Origin: Vreelandella zhuhanensis
GTDB lineage: Bacteria; Pseudomonadota; Gammaproteobacteria; Pseudomonadales; Halomonadaceae
Reading direction: 5' to 3'
Length of the DNA: 64,000 bases
NCBI RefSeq assembly: GCF_009793355.1
Contig: NZ_WTKP01000003.1
Coordinates: 1 to 64,000 of the forward strand
The notes below the pieces were generated by a model. That model ran no database searches. It was given only the letters and a program-made list of their open reading frames with translations, and had not been told where the DNA came from. The stretch's first letter is position 1. Every line of letters starts with the position of its first letter. The translations under genes were made by a program, and so were the position numbers. This document shows positions 32,165 through 41,075 of the stretch, one piece after another.

Positions 32165-32338
32165 CTAATGCTTGAGGATGACGTAGAAGGCGTGAATGAT
32201 GCCTGGAATATAGCCGAATAGGGTCAAGAGAAGATTCAGCCAGAAGTGGCCTTTGAACCCGACCTCCAGAAAAACGCCCACCGGTGGCAAGAGAAGGGCA
32301 AAAATCATTTTGATGGGATCGGTCGCGGTGAAGGCCAT
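32165..32338 (-). CDS. YqaE/Pmp3-family small membrane protein
   Basis: This 57-residue protein has two membrane helices: IKMIFALLLPPVGVFLEVG and WLNLLLTLFGYIPGIIHAFY. PPVGVFLE and GYIPGIIHAF are the Pmp3/YqaE signatures. Family members modulate membrane potential and salt sensitivity in plants and yeast, and bacterial copies are stress-induced. GAGG seven bases upstream supports ATG 32338 over a longer frame starting at 32410. In the suspected halophile a role in osmotic tolerance is plausible but unproven. Confidence 0.88.
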   Translation of the reverse strand: MAFTATDPIKMIFALLLPPVGVFLEVGFKGHFWLNLLLTLFGYIPGIIHAFYVILKH

Positions 32339-32422
32339 GGTACGTTCCTCGATTGCAAATGGATGGCTACGTGATGCTTTGAGCCAATCCAGCGCTATCC
32401 GTTCAGCCACTTCCGATATTAG

Positions 32423-35044
32423 CTAGAGTCCCACGGCTTTGAGCAACTTGACGTTAATGGGGCGGGCTGCATCCAGAAAACCTTCCCAGGGATCTTCACG
32501 CAGTGCCGCAAGGCGTCGGCGCAGGTTCGAGACATCGTAGCGGTCGGGGCGCAGGGTGGCATTGAGTTCGTCCCAGCGCACCGGTACGGCGACGGGCGCG
32601 CCCTTGCGTGCACGTACGGAATAAGAAGCTACCGCCGTGTTGCCGCGTCCGTTACGCAGGTAATCGATGAACAGAAGGCCTTCGCGCTTGGTCTTGGACA
32701 TCTGAGTCGTCAGACGCTCAGGGTCGTCCTTGGCATGTAACTGCGCCACCGCCCTGGCAAAGGCTTTGGTTTGCTCCCAGTCGGCTTCGGGCACCAAGGG
32801 CACGACCAGGTGAAGCCCCTTGCCGCCGGAGGTGCGCACGAAGCTTTGCATGCCGAGTGATTCCAGGCGGTCGCGAAGTGTACCGGCCACGCGCAGGATT
32901 TCCTTCCAGTTCACCCCAGGCGAGGGGTCGAGATCGAAAATCAGCATGTCCGGATGCTCAACGTCATCGATATGGCTTCCCCAAGGGTGGATCTCCAAGG
33001 CCCCGGCCTGGACCAGGCCCACCAGGTCCGCAGCCGACTCTACATAGAGGTAGTCGGCACTGCCTCCCTTTTCGGGGATTTCGATGCGCGGCACATTGTC
33101 GGGAATGGCGCTGCGGGGATGCTTCTGAAAAAAGCATTCATCCGTGCGTCCTTGAGGGCAGCGCACCAGCGAGAGGGGCCGTCGCGCCAAGTGCGGCAAT
33201 ATCCAGTCCTGAATATCTTCGTAGAAGCGAGCCAGGTCGAGTTTGGTCAAGCCCTGCTCGGGAAACAGGATTCGATCAGGGTGGGTGAGCCGCACACCGA
33301 GTACGTCGGTTTCATCCTTTCCGGCGCGGTCTTGCGCGCGGCGTTGAGCTGAAGGCTTGGCGTTGGGTGCTTTGCCGCTCGAGGGGGGGGCGGCACTCGG
33401 CTTGCTGCGATTCATGCGAATTTCCTTTGGGTTGCGATCTTCACGCAGCCCACGAAACGATGGATGCCGTAAACGCCCGTCCCGCGTGCGCTGAGTGAAT
33501 TCCACATCGATCACCAGTTCCGGGCGTACCCAATGGACGGAACGTTCATCGGGAACCGGAGCATTGAACGGCGAGCGAGACGTTTCCAGCTTCTGTAGGG
33601 TGGCGCTCAGCGATTCAAGTTGCAGGCTACTGAAACCGGTGCCCACACGTCCGGCATACTCAAGCCGGTCGTCGTTATCGAATGCCCCCATCAATAGCGA
33701 CCCGAAACCACTGCGTGAGCCTTGCGGCTCGGTGTAGCCACCCACGACGAACTCATCCTGAAGGACACACTTGGTCTTGAGCCAATCCTTGCTGCGCTTT
33801 TCCTGATAGTGGCTAGAGGCGCGTTTGCTGATGATGCCTTCAAGTCCCTTCCGGCAGGACTCTTCATAAAATTCAGTCCCGCGGGAATCGATATGCTCGG
33901 AGTAGCGGACTTGGCTGTCATCCTTGAATCCACTGGCTTTCAGTAATTGGGAAAGGGCCTGCTTACGCTCGATAAGCGCTACCTTTTTCAGGTCATAGCC
34001 TTCCAGATAGGGCATGTCGAACACTTGGTAGACGAGGTCGTCAGTACGCTTGTCGCTCATGGCTTCCTGGAGATGGCGAAAACTGCTGATACCGTTTTTG
34101 GCCAGTGCGACGACTTCGCCATCGATTAGGGCGGATGTCACCGGAAGCTGCGCCAATAAGTCGGCAAGTTTGGGAAGGCGGTCCGCCCAGTCCTTGCCAT
34201 TGCGGGTCATCAGCCGTACTTGATTGTTTTCGATACGGGCCAAGATACGATAGCCGTCAAATTTCACTTCGTGAATCCAGGCATCGGTATCCGGGGTTTC
34301 GTGTACCAGGGTAGCCAGTTGCGGCCGGAGCTCGGCGGGAAGCTCGGCACGCCGGGCGCCTTTCAGCGAGCCGGGGTCGGGAAGGGGGGCTTCACTGCTT
34401 TGGTTTTCGTTCGTATTGCTGTTTTCGTTGCTTTGGTCATGTTGTGAGGCCCAGGTAGCGTCGCGATCTTCTGCGATCTGGGCCATGCTGCGCCCGGATA
34501 CCACGCTGCTGTCTTCCTCGACACTGACCTCGGGCGTGTCATTCTGGCCGTCATCGCTGCGTTTGATCATCAGCCACTGTTTGTCATCCTGGGTATCTTT
34601 CTGCTTGCCACCTTTCATGCGGATCAGCGTCCAGCGGCCTTTGAGCCTTTCGCCGTCGAGTTCGATGTCGAGGTGACCTTCCTTCTGCTCGCCGTGGGCC
34701 TTCCATTCGCCTCGATCCCAGATCATGACGGTGCCGCCGCCGTAAGCATCCTCAGGAATGACACCCTCGAAATCGGCATATTCCAAAGGATGATCTTCCA
34801 CCTGTATCGCCAAGCGTTTTTCGCCGGGTTCAAGGCTGGGACCCTTGGGCAGCGCCCAGCTGCGCAACACCCCCTCCTGCTCCAGCCGAAGATCAAAATG
34901 GTCATGGCTCGCTGCATGTTTATGCATCACGAAGCTGTGTCCAGAAGTGTTGTGTCCAGAAGCGTCGTCGTCATGCCGTTCCCCGGCGGGCTCGGGGGTG
35001 CTTTCGAAGTTACGCTTGAGGCGGTATTCCTTGAGCTTTGCCAT
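32423..35044 (-). CDS. ligD: Multifunctional ATP-dependent DNA ligase D
   Basis: This 873-residue non-homologous end-joining enzyme has Pseudomonas-type order. First is a 3'-phosphoesterase (about 35-175, FVMHKHAASHDHFDLRLEQE). Next is an ATP ligase (about 230-545) with nucleotidyl Lys in HEVKFDGYRIL near 262. Last is an archaeo-eukaryotic primase-type polymerase (about 580-873) with LIFDLDPSPG and SGGKGLHLVVPL. The linker near 550-580 is Ser/Pro/Lys-rich. It trims, fills and seals double-strand ends with Ku. No ku gene lies within this window, which is unusual but possible. The start has AAGGCGATGG context; AAGGAAAGGCG lies upstream. Complete. Confidence 0.94.
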   Translation of the reverse strand: MAKLKEYRLKRNFESTPEPAGERHDDDASGHNTSGHSFVMHKHAASHDHFDLRLEQEGVLRSWALPKGPSLEPGEKRLAIQVEDHPLEYADFEGVIPEDAYGGGTVMIWDRGEWKAHGEQKEGHLDIELDGERLKGRWTLIRMKGGKQKDTQDDKQWLMIKRSDDGQNDTPEVSVEEDSSVVSGRSMAQIAEDRDATWASQHDQSNENSNTNENQSSEAPLPDPGSLKGARRAELPAELRPQLATLVHETPDTDAWIHEVKFDGYRILARIENNQVRLMTRNGKDWADRLPKLADLLAQLPVTSALIDGEVVALAKNGISSFRHLQEAMSDKRTDDLVYQVFDMPYLEGYDLKKVALIERKQALSQLLKASGFKDDSQVRYSEHIDSRGTEFYEESCRKGLEGIISKRASSHYQEKRSKDWLKTKCVLQDEFVVGGYTEPQGSRSGFGSLLMGAFDNDDRLEYAGRVGTGFSSLQLESLSATLQKLETSRSPFNAPVPDERSVHWVRPELVIDVEFTQRTRDGRLRHPSFRGLREDRNPKEIRMNRSKPSAAPPSSGKAPNAKPSAQRRAQDRAGKDETDVLGVRLTHPDRILFPEQGLTKLDLARFYEDIQDWILPHLARRPLSLVRCPQGRTDECFFQKHPRSAIPDNVPRIEIPEKGGSADYLYVESAADLVGLVQAGALEIHPWGSHIDDVEHPDMLIFDLDPSPGVNWKEILRVAGTLRDRLESLGMQSFVRTSGGKGLHLVVPLVPEADWEQTKAFARAVAQLHAKDDPERLTTQMSKTKREGLLFIDYLRNGRGNTAVASYSVRARKGAPVAVPVRWDELNATLRPDRYDVSNLRRRLAALREDPWEGFLDAARPINVKLLKAVGL

Positions 35045-35236
35045 CGCCTTTCCTTGAGCCTGGATCTGCTGATTATTCAGTCAGCCTAGTCAAGCAATCC
35101 AGCGCCGCCAAGCATGGGCAAGTAATCCGGCTACAGTAAAAAAGCCATACTTTTCAGAGAAAATGGCTGAGAAAACGTGATTGAGCAAATGGTTCTTTGG
35201 CTGAGCCTGCGCCTTGGGATAATTAAGGCCATCACT

Positions 35237-35620
35237 TCACTGCAAAGAGGTAACCAATACCGGGACTGTGCCGCGTTTCAACATGCCAAGCTCTCTGGCG
35301 GCGCGCTTGGAGAGATCGATGATGCGTCCCTTGACGTAAGGACCGCGATCGTTGATCAGCACTTCCACTTCGCGGCCGTTGTCTCGCCGTGTGACCAGTA
35401 CCTTGGTACCAAACGGCAAGTCTGGATGTGCGGCGGTCAAGGCTTGCTGGTCAAAAGGCTCACCGCTGGCGGTGGTCTTGCCCTGGAAGTGGTCGCTGTA
35501 GTAGGACGCCACACCCTGCTGAAGTATTTCTGGTTCGTCGTGCGCCTGCCCTTTGCCGGCACAACCGGTCAGCATCAGGCCTGTCAGGCAACAGGTTAGA
35601 AACAGACGGGATATTTCCAT
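35237..35620 (-). CDS. RlpA-like double-psi beta-barrel lipoprotein
   Basis: This 127-residue protein has a lipoprotein signal MEISRLFLTCCLTGLMLTGC (lipobox LTGC) and a DPBB domain with GVASYYSDHFQGKTTASGEP, LPFGTKVLVTRRDNGREVEV and INDRGPYVKGRIIDLSKRAA. RlpA cleaves peptide-stripped ('naked') glycan strands at the septum. The catalytic Asp-containing INDRGPY is present, but the SPOR domain of full-length RlpA is absent, so septal targeting is doubtful. Probably anchored in the outer membrane. Single gene. Confidence 0.87.
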   Translation of the reverse strand: MEISRLFLTCCLTGLMLTGCAGKGQAHDEPEILQQGVASYYSDHFQGKTTASGEPFDQQALTAAHPDLPFGTKVLVTRRDNGREVEVLINDRGPYVKGRIIDLSKRAARELGMLKRGTVPVLVTSLQ

Positions 35621-35822
35621 AACGTTTTACCTCATCACTACCATGTTGCGCCGACTCCTGTATTCTTTTTCGCATCCATACGAGCAGGCGCGCTCGCTCT
35701 GCGCTATGTGGCTTCCCTGGCAGAATAGGGACCTAGCCTTGAAAGCTCTGACCCACACTCACTGGCAATGGTTCATTGACCACTATACTTGGTTTCTAAC
35801 TCGATGTTACGGGAAGGGTCCC

Positions 35823-36578
35823 ATGACCAAGCAGATGGCACAGAATACAGAGAATATGGGTCGATTGCGCATCGGCACATCCGGGTATCAATACCGCGAT
35901 TGGAAAGGGCGTTTCTACCCGGAAGACATGCCGCAAAAAGCATGGTTTGATTACTATGCCGAGCAATTCGGCACGGTGGAAATCAACAATACCTTTTACA
36001 ACTTGCCCACCGCCGAGACCTTCGATAACTGGCGCGAAGCGGCGCCGGAAGGCTTCAAATATTCTCTCAAGTTCAGCCGTTACGGCAGCCATATCAAGCG
36101 TCTCAAAGACCCGGAGAAGAGCATCCCGGCCTTTGTCGAGGTGGCCGAACGACTCGAAAAGCACCTTGGCCCGATCCTGCTGCAATTGCCGCCTAAATGG
36201 CGAGTAAGACCGGAACGCCTGGATGCGTTTCTGGAACAGGTGCCCGGCGAGTGGCGCTGGGCAGTCGAGCTGCGTGATCCGAGCTGGCTCAACGAGGATG
36301 TCTACGAGGTGCTGCGCAAGCATGCCACGGCGCTATGCATTCATGACATGCTTGAGGATCATCCAAGGGTAATCACCGCGGATTGGTCCTACCTACGCTT
36401 TCACGGCGATAACTACGCCGGAAATTATTCATCGCAGTTTCTGGTTGCAAAAGCTCGACAGATTGTCGAGCAGCTTCAGGGCGGCCGGGATGTCTATGTC
36501 TATTTCAACAATACCAAGCAGGCCTGCGGCGCCCAGGATGCCCTGAATCTGAAGCGTTATATCGATGACCGACTCTGA
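35823..36578 (+). CDS. DUF72 (YecE-type) TIM-barrel protein
   Basis: This 251-residue protein has DUF72 hallmarks: IGTSGYQYRDWKGRFYPED, VEINNTFYNLPTAETFDNWR, FKYSLKFSRYGSHIKRLKDP, LLQLPPKWR, YLRFHGDNYAGNYSS, and VYVYFNNTKQACGAQDA. The family is widespread with no established enzyme activity. ATG 35823 has GGGAAGGG just upstream; Mets at 35835 and 35856 are alternatives. A longer open frame upstream overlaps the divergent RlpA gene and is not used. Complete. Confidence 0.88.
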   Translation: MTKQMAQNTENMGRLRIGTSGYQYRDWKGRFYPEDMPQKAWFDYYAEQFGTVEINNTFYNLPTAETFDNWREAAPEGFKYSLKFSRYGSHIKRLKDPEKSIPAFVEVAERLEKHLGPILLQLPPKWRVRPERLDAFLEQVPGEWRWAVELRDPSWLNEDVYEVLRKHATALCIHDMLEDHPRVITADWSYLRFHGDNYAGNYSSQFLVAKARQIVEQLQGGRDVYVYFNNTKQACGAQDALNLKRYIDDRL

Positions 36579-36684
36579 CCCTAAAGACTCGAAGCATTGG
36601 ATGGCAACGCTCAATGACTGGCGAGTCTGGCAATCCTGTTCCAGTCTTGTTCTCGATACCTTCGTATTCTTTTCAGGGAGAGAA

Positions 36685-37827
36685 ATGATGCCCAATCGTC
36701 GAGAATTTCTGAGCGGTGCGGTGATTGCCGCAGCAGCCACCGCGGCATCGCCATTGTTGGCTACCGAAAAAACGGCTGGCGGGAGCAATGCTGCCAACGC
36801 CACCAGTGGCTCGGCTCTGCCTCGTAAACCTCCGCTCGCCTCCGGTCTGTTTCCCCCGGACGCTGAGTTCGGTGTGGGCGGCACTCAGCTCGGCAACATG
36901 TTCAGGGTGACGCCCGATGATGAGGCCCAACTCATGCTTGAAGCCTGCTGGAACAACGGGGTGCGCTATTTCGACACCTCGCCCTGGTACGGATTGGGAT
37001 TGTCAGAACGCCGCATGGGACATTTTCTGGATGACAAGTCGCCCGACGATTATGTGTTGTCGACCAAGGTAGGGCGGCTACTGGTGCCTGATGCCTCGGC
37101 GAACGACATCAGTATCTGGGCAGGGAGGCTGAATTTCGATTACCGCTACGACTACAGCGCCGCCGGGGTACGTCGCTCGGTGGAGGACAGCCTTCAGCGC
37201 CTGGGGCTACCCAAGATCGATATCGTCTATATTCATGATTTGGCGCCTAGTAACCAGGACATGGGCGAAGAGTGGACGCAATACCTCAAGACCGCGCTCG
37301 ACGGGGCCATGCCTGAGCTGACCCGCATGCGCGAGGAAGGCATCATCGGCGCCTGGGGAATGGGGGTCAATGACATCGAACCAAGCCTTGCCGCCATGGA
37401 TAATGCCGACCCCGATGTGATTCTGCAGGCCACGCAGTACACCCTGATCAATCACGAAGACGCCTTGAACCGCCTGTTTCCGAAGTGCCGCGATAACGAT
37501 GTGTCGCTGGTGATCGGCGCACCGCTGGGCTCGGGCTTTCTTGCCGGCACCAACTACTGGATGTACAGCAAGGATATTCCCGATGGGTACTGGAAGCAGC
37601 GTGATCGGTTGAGCGCCATGGCGCACGAGCATGGCACTGACCTGCGCACCGCCGCTCTTCAGTTCACCGCCGCGCCCGACGTGGTTGCCGCCACCATTCC
37701 CGGGGCGCGCAATGCCGTACAGGCACGGGAAAACCGCGCATCGATGGACGCCGATATCCCGGCTGAATTCTGGCAGGCGCTGAAGGAAGAAGGGCTGATC
37801 GCCGAAAATGCCCCGACACCGAGCTGA
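36685..37827 (+). CDS. Tat-exported aldo/keto reductase
   Basis: This 380-residue protein begins MMPNRREFLSGAVIAAAATA, a twin-arginine signal, followed by a Gly/Ser-rich spacer and an AKR barrel. AKR residues include FDTSPWYGLGLSERRMG (Asp and Tyr), STKVGR (Lys) and IVYIHDL (His). It resembles L-fucose/D-threo-aldose dehydrogenase-type AKRs. Export through Tat implies a cofactor loaded in the cytosol and periplasmic action, rather unusual for an NAD(P)H enzyme. AGGGAG precedes the double ATG. gshA starts three bases after the stop, so the two are probably one transcript. Confidence 0.85.
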   Translation: MMPNRREFLSGAVIAAAATAASPLLATEKTAGGSNAANATSGSALPRKPPLASGLFPPDAEFGVGGTQLGNMFRVTPDDEAQLMLEACWNNGVRYFDTSPWYGLGLSERRMGHFLDDKSPDDYVLSTKVGRLLVPDASANDISIWAGRLNFDYRYDYSAAGVRRSVEDSLQRLGLPKIDIVYIHDLAPSNQDMGEEWTQYLKTALDGAMPELTRMREEGIIGAWGMGVNDIEPSLAAMDNADPDVILQATQYTLINHEDALNRLFPKCRDNDVSLVIGAPLGSGFLAGTNYWMYSKDIPDGYWKQRDRLSAMAHEHGTDLRTAALQFTAAPDVVAATIPGARNAVQARENRASMDADIPAEFWQALKEEGLIAENAPTPS

Positions 37828-37829
37828 TC

Positions 37830-39194
37830 ATGCAGCAAATAACCGACACCCAGCGCCTAGGCGATGACCTGGCGCAGCAGTGCAGACCAAAAGCACAATG
37901 CTTGATCGGCGTGGAACACGAAAAATTCATTTTTTCGCGCTACGACAAGCACCTGTTGCGCTATGCCGGAGGTGCCGGAATTCACGCTCTGCTGGCCAAG
38001 TGGCAGCGTTTTGGATGGCAGCCGAGCTTCGAACAGGACAATCTCGTCGGCTTGAAACGTGAAGGGGCTGCCATCACGCTAGAACCTGCCGGACAGCTTG
38101 AACTTTCCGGAAGCCCTTGGGCCGATCTGCACGCTGTTTATGAGGAAATGCTCGAACATCGCCTGCAGCTTTCGGAGCTTGCCGATGAAATGGGGCTGGG
38201 CATAATGGCCTTGGGGTTCGCCCCGCAGTGGAATCGGGAGGCGGTGGACTGGATGCCGAAAAGCCGTTTTCACATCATGCGGGGCTATATGCCCAAGGTG
38301 GGCGTGCATGGCCTGGACATGATGACGCGCACCTGCTCGTTTCAGCTGAATTTCGATTTTTGCAGCGAACAGGACATGTGCGACAAGTATCGCGTGACAA
38401 TGGCCTTGCAGTCTTTGGTAATGGTGGCGTTGGCCAATTCTCCCTTCGCCGATGGTCGGGACAGCCGGCTGAACTCTTATCGTAACTACGTCTGGCTGCA
38501 CACCGATTCGGCGCGTTGCGGGATCCTTCCGCTGGTGTTTTCGCCGGAGCTGAGCTTTACCACTTATGTTCAGCGGGCGTTGGAAGTACCCATGTACTCG
38601 GTGAAAAGAAACGGTGTGCATGTGGATCTTGCCGGTCGTTCTTTCGCCGACATGATGCAAGGCGCATTGCCTGAACTGCCCGGAGAAAAACCCACGCTCA
38701 AGGACTGGAAAGACCATCTCAATACCTTGATGCATGATGTGCGGCTGAAAGATCACCTGGAATTGCGCGGCAATGACTCCCTTACCCTGGAGCACAGCAT
38801 GGCCTTGGCCGCGTTCTGGACGGGAATTCTTTACGATGATCAGGCGTTGAGCAAGGCGCTGAAGTTTATCGAAGGATGTGACGTGGCACGCCTGAATCAG
38901 CTTAGGCATCGTTTGTCCGAGGTGGGCATGGCGGAAAGCGCCGAGGTGTCCGTGGAGGGTGTTTATCCCGCTGAGTCGTTGCTTGCGGCGTTGAAATACG
39001 TGACGGCGTTGGCCCATGAAGGGCTCAAGAGACGCCAGAAAGTCGATGTGGACGGCGCGGATGAGGCGCTTTATCTGCAGCCGCTGCAGGATATTATCGA
39101 ACAAAGGCTCAGCCCGGCGGAGCGATGGCGCAAGCTTTTTAAGCACCAGTGGCAGGGTGATCTCAGCCCCCTGTATCGGCACGCTGTGTTTTGA
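37830..39194 (+). CDS. gshA: Glutamate-cysteine ligase, plant-type (GCS2-like)
   Basis: This 454-residue enzyme is the first step of glutathione synthesis (L-Glu + L-Cys + ATP). It resembles the proteobacterial/plant clade: IGVEHEKFIF, LKREGAAITLEPAGQLELSG, GIMALGFAPQWNREAVDWMP, MTRTCSFQLNFDF, NSPFADGRDSRLNSYRNYVW. The clade is often redox-regulated in plants; no such feature is claimed here. It starts three bases after the Tat reductase gene and ends near paired hairpins at 39208-39260, where it converges with the reductase on the other strand. Confidence 0.9.
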   Translation: MQQITDTQRLGDDLAQQCRPKAQCLIGVEHEKFIFSRYDKHLLRYAGGAGIHALLAKWQRFGWQPSFEQDNLVGLKREGAAITLEPAGQLELSGSPWADLHAVYEEMLEHRLQLSELADEMGLGIMALGFAPQWNREAVDWMPKSRFHIMRGYMPKVGVHGLDMMTRTCSFQLNFDFCSEQDMCDKYRVTMALQSLVMVALANSPFADGRDSRLNSYRNYVWLHTDSARCGILPLVFSPELSFTTYVQRALEVPMYSVKRNGVHVDLAGRSFADMMQGALPELPGEKPTLKDWKDHLNTLMHDVRLKDHLELRGNDSLTLEHSMALAAFWTGILYDDQALSKALKFIEGCDVARLNQLRHRLSEVGMAESAEVSVEGVYPAESLLAALKYVTALAHEGLKRRQKVDVDGADEALYLQPLQDIIEQRLSPAERWRKLFKHQWQGDLSPLYRHAVF

Positions 39195-39207
39195 AGAGGA
39201 TTTTCTT

Positions 39208-39236
39208 GCCTGGCCGCCATGAAGTGACGGCCAGGC
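39208..39236. terminator. Hairpin between convergent genes
   Basis: GCCTGGCCG (39208-39216) pairs exactly with CGGCCAGGC (39228-39236). A second stem, CGGCTGCC/GGCAGCCG with a one-base loop, follows near 39244-39260. No T-tract, but the placement between convergent stop codons suits a bidirectional terminator. Confidence 0.5.
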
Positions 39237-39293
39237 GTCCTGCGGCTGCCAGGCAGCCGGGCTATTGTAAAGGACTGCTACTACAAAGGGCTA

Positions 39294-40292
39294 TTACAGC
39301 CGCACCAGCATCTTGCCTTTGTTTGCCCCTTCAAACAGCTTGAGGAAGGCATCGGGGGTGCTTTCCAGGCCGTCTTCGATGGTTTCTTCGTAGTCGATTT
39401 CGCCCTTGGCGACTTTCGGGCCGACCTCTTCGAGAAACTGCGGATAGTGCGACCAGTGATCGAAAATGATGAAGCCCTGCATGCGCACGCGCCGAATCAG
39501 GATTATCGCCAGGTTGCCGGGTGCTGTGCTGGGCCTCGTGGCATTGTAGTCGGCGATCAACCCACATACTGCGATGCGCGCCCCTACGCGCAGGTTATCG
39601 AGTGCCGCTTCGAGGCAGTCGCCACCCACGTTTTCGTAGTACACATCGAAGCCCTCGGGACAGGCCTGCTTGAGGTCCTCGCTTAACTGCTGGGCGTCCT
39701 TGCCGCGGTAACTGACCGCCTTGATTCCGTGAGATTCCAGCCACTCAAGCTTTTCAGGCGCGCCGGCGATCCCCACCACGGTGCCGCCTTTGGCCTTTGC
39801 CAGTTGCACTGCCAAGGAGCCCACCGCACCGCTGGCGGCACTGACCAGAACATTGTCGCCTTCGCGCATCTTGGCAATCTCGTTCAGGCCCGTCCAGGCG
39901 GTCATGCCCGGCATGCCGAGCACGCCCAGATAAGCCTGTTCGGGTACCTCGATGCTTGGCAACGCTTCCAGCGTATCGGCGTCAAGCTGGGCAATATCAC
40001 GCCAGCCGCCCATGTGACGAACCTTGTCACCTTCGCTAAAACGCGGATCCCGGCTCTCGATCACTTCGCCCACTGCAGCGCCCTCAAGCGGAGCATTGAG
40101 TTCAAACGGTTCGATATAGGTGGTGACGCCACTCATTCGTCCACGCATGTAAGGGTCGACCGACAGCCAAATGTTGCGAATTCTCACTTCGCCATCTTGC
40201 AAGGCAGGCAACTCGGTGCTGTGCAGCTCGAATAGCTCGGGCTGCGGCATGCCTTGGGGATAGTCATTGATGGTGAAATAGCGTGCCTGCAT
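39294..40292 (-). CDS. NADP-dependent MDR oxidoreductase (CurA/PTGR-like)
   Basis: This 332-residue zinc-free medium-chain reductase has LSVDPYMRGRMSG, MPGMTAWTGLNEIAKMREGD, the nucleotide fold SAASGAVGSLAVQLAKAKGG, and NVGGDCLEAALDNLRVGARI. Relatives reduce the double bond of enones (leukotriene B4 dehydrogenase, curcumin reductase CurA), so a detoxifying role is likely. AAGGAG lies seven bases before ATG 40292, which is preferred to Mets at 40298 and 40328. Cytosolic. Converges on gshA. Confidence 0.88.
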   Translation of the reverse strand: MQARYFTINDYPQGMPQPELFELHSTELPALQDGEVRIRNIWLSVDPYMRGRMSGVTTYIEPFELNAPLEGAAVGEVIESRDPRFSEGDKVRHMGGWRDIAQLDADTLEALPSIEVPEQAYLGVLGMPGMTAWTGLNEIAKMREGDNVLVSAASGAVGSLAVQLAKAKGGTVVGIAGAPEKLEWLESHGIKAVSYRGKDAQQLSEDLKQACPEGFDVYYENVGGDCLEAALDNLRVGARIAVCGLIADYNATRPSTAPGNLAIILIRRVRMQGFIIFDHWSHYPQFLEEVGPKVAKGEIDYEETIEDGLESTPDAFLKLFEGANKGKMLVRL

Positions 40293-40491
40293 GGTCATGC
40301 TCCTTGCGGTTGGGGTCGTGTGTAGCAAATTGCGTTCGGCTACTGCTTCTCGATACTTGCTCTCGACATGTCTTTTCGCCAGTCGTTCCTGTCACAGCCT
40401 AGCATTGCACAATCAACGCTTGCCTCTACTAGTATGAAAGACGACTGACAGTATGAAAGGCAATTTACTTCGTCGCTTCCGGGAGAACGAT

Positions 40492-41046
40492 ATGACGGAA
40501 CTGGATCGCTATGCCTACCCGCATCGGGTGCTGCACTGGCTGGTGGCGGCCGTGCTGTTGCTGGTGTTACCCATCGGGCTTACGTTGGGCTATCTGGGTT
40601 TCGAAGGGGCTGTAAGATGGTTCGGCGAGCCCATGACCAACCTGCTTTATACGACCCACAAGACATTGGGCGTGACGATGCTGATTCTGATGACGCTGCG
40701 ACTTATCAGTCGTCTGGGCTTTGTGGTCCCGATTCACGATCCTCCGCTTCATCCCTTCCAACGTGTGCTGAGTACCAGTGTGCATCACCTGCTTTACTTG
40801 ACGCTGTTGGTGATGCCGATAATCGGCTGGCTGGCCACCGCTAGTGGCGGCTTTCCAGTGCAGTTCTTTCACTGGAACCTGCCGGGGTTGATCGGCGAAA
40901 ACGAAGCCCTGTCCGAACGTTTATTCCTTGTACATGGCTGGTTGGGCTGGGTGATTCTGGGGCTGGTGGCGTTACACATTGCCGGTGCGCTTTTTCACTG
41001 GTGGATAAAGCGTGATGGAGTGATGAAACGCATGAGCTTATTTTGA
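40492..41046 (+). CDS. Cytochrome b561-type membrane protein
   Basis: This 184-residue protein has four hydrophobic helices and conserved heme-ligand histidines in YPHRVLHWLVAAVLLLVLP, TTHKTLGVTMLILMTLRLIS, SVHHLLYLTLLVMPIIGWLA and LFLVHGWLGWVILGLVALHI. Bacterial b561 proteins such as CybB bind two hemes b and pass electrons between quinol and other carriers; the partner is unknown. GGGAG precedes ATG 40492 by six bases, favoured over ATG 40453. Next gene 29 bases downstream. Inner membrane. Confidence 0.88.
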   Translation: MTELDRYAYPHRVLHWLVAAVLLLVLPIGLTLGYLGFEGAVRWFGEPMTNLLYTTHKTLGVTMLILMTLRLISRLGFVVPIHDPPLHPFQRVLSTSVHHLLYLTLLVMPIIGWLATASGGFPVQFFHWNLPGLIGENEALSERLFLVHGWLGWVILGLVALHIAGALFHWWIKRDGVMKRMSLF

Positions 41047-41075
41047 AAAGCCTGACTTAGCCCTGTAGACGGCAT

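Noticed and set aside
35553-35822. N-terminal extension of the DUF72 protein
   Set aside because: The extension overlaps the RlpA gene start and promoter on the other strand, and its sequence is unlike DUF72 N-termini.
38079-39182. 367-codon open frame antisense to gshA
   Set aside because: Shadow of the gshA codon pattern; His/Gln/Arg-rich low-information translation.
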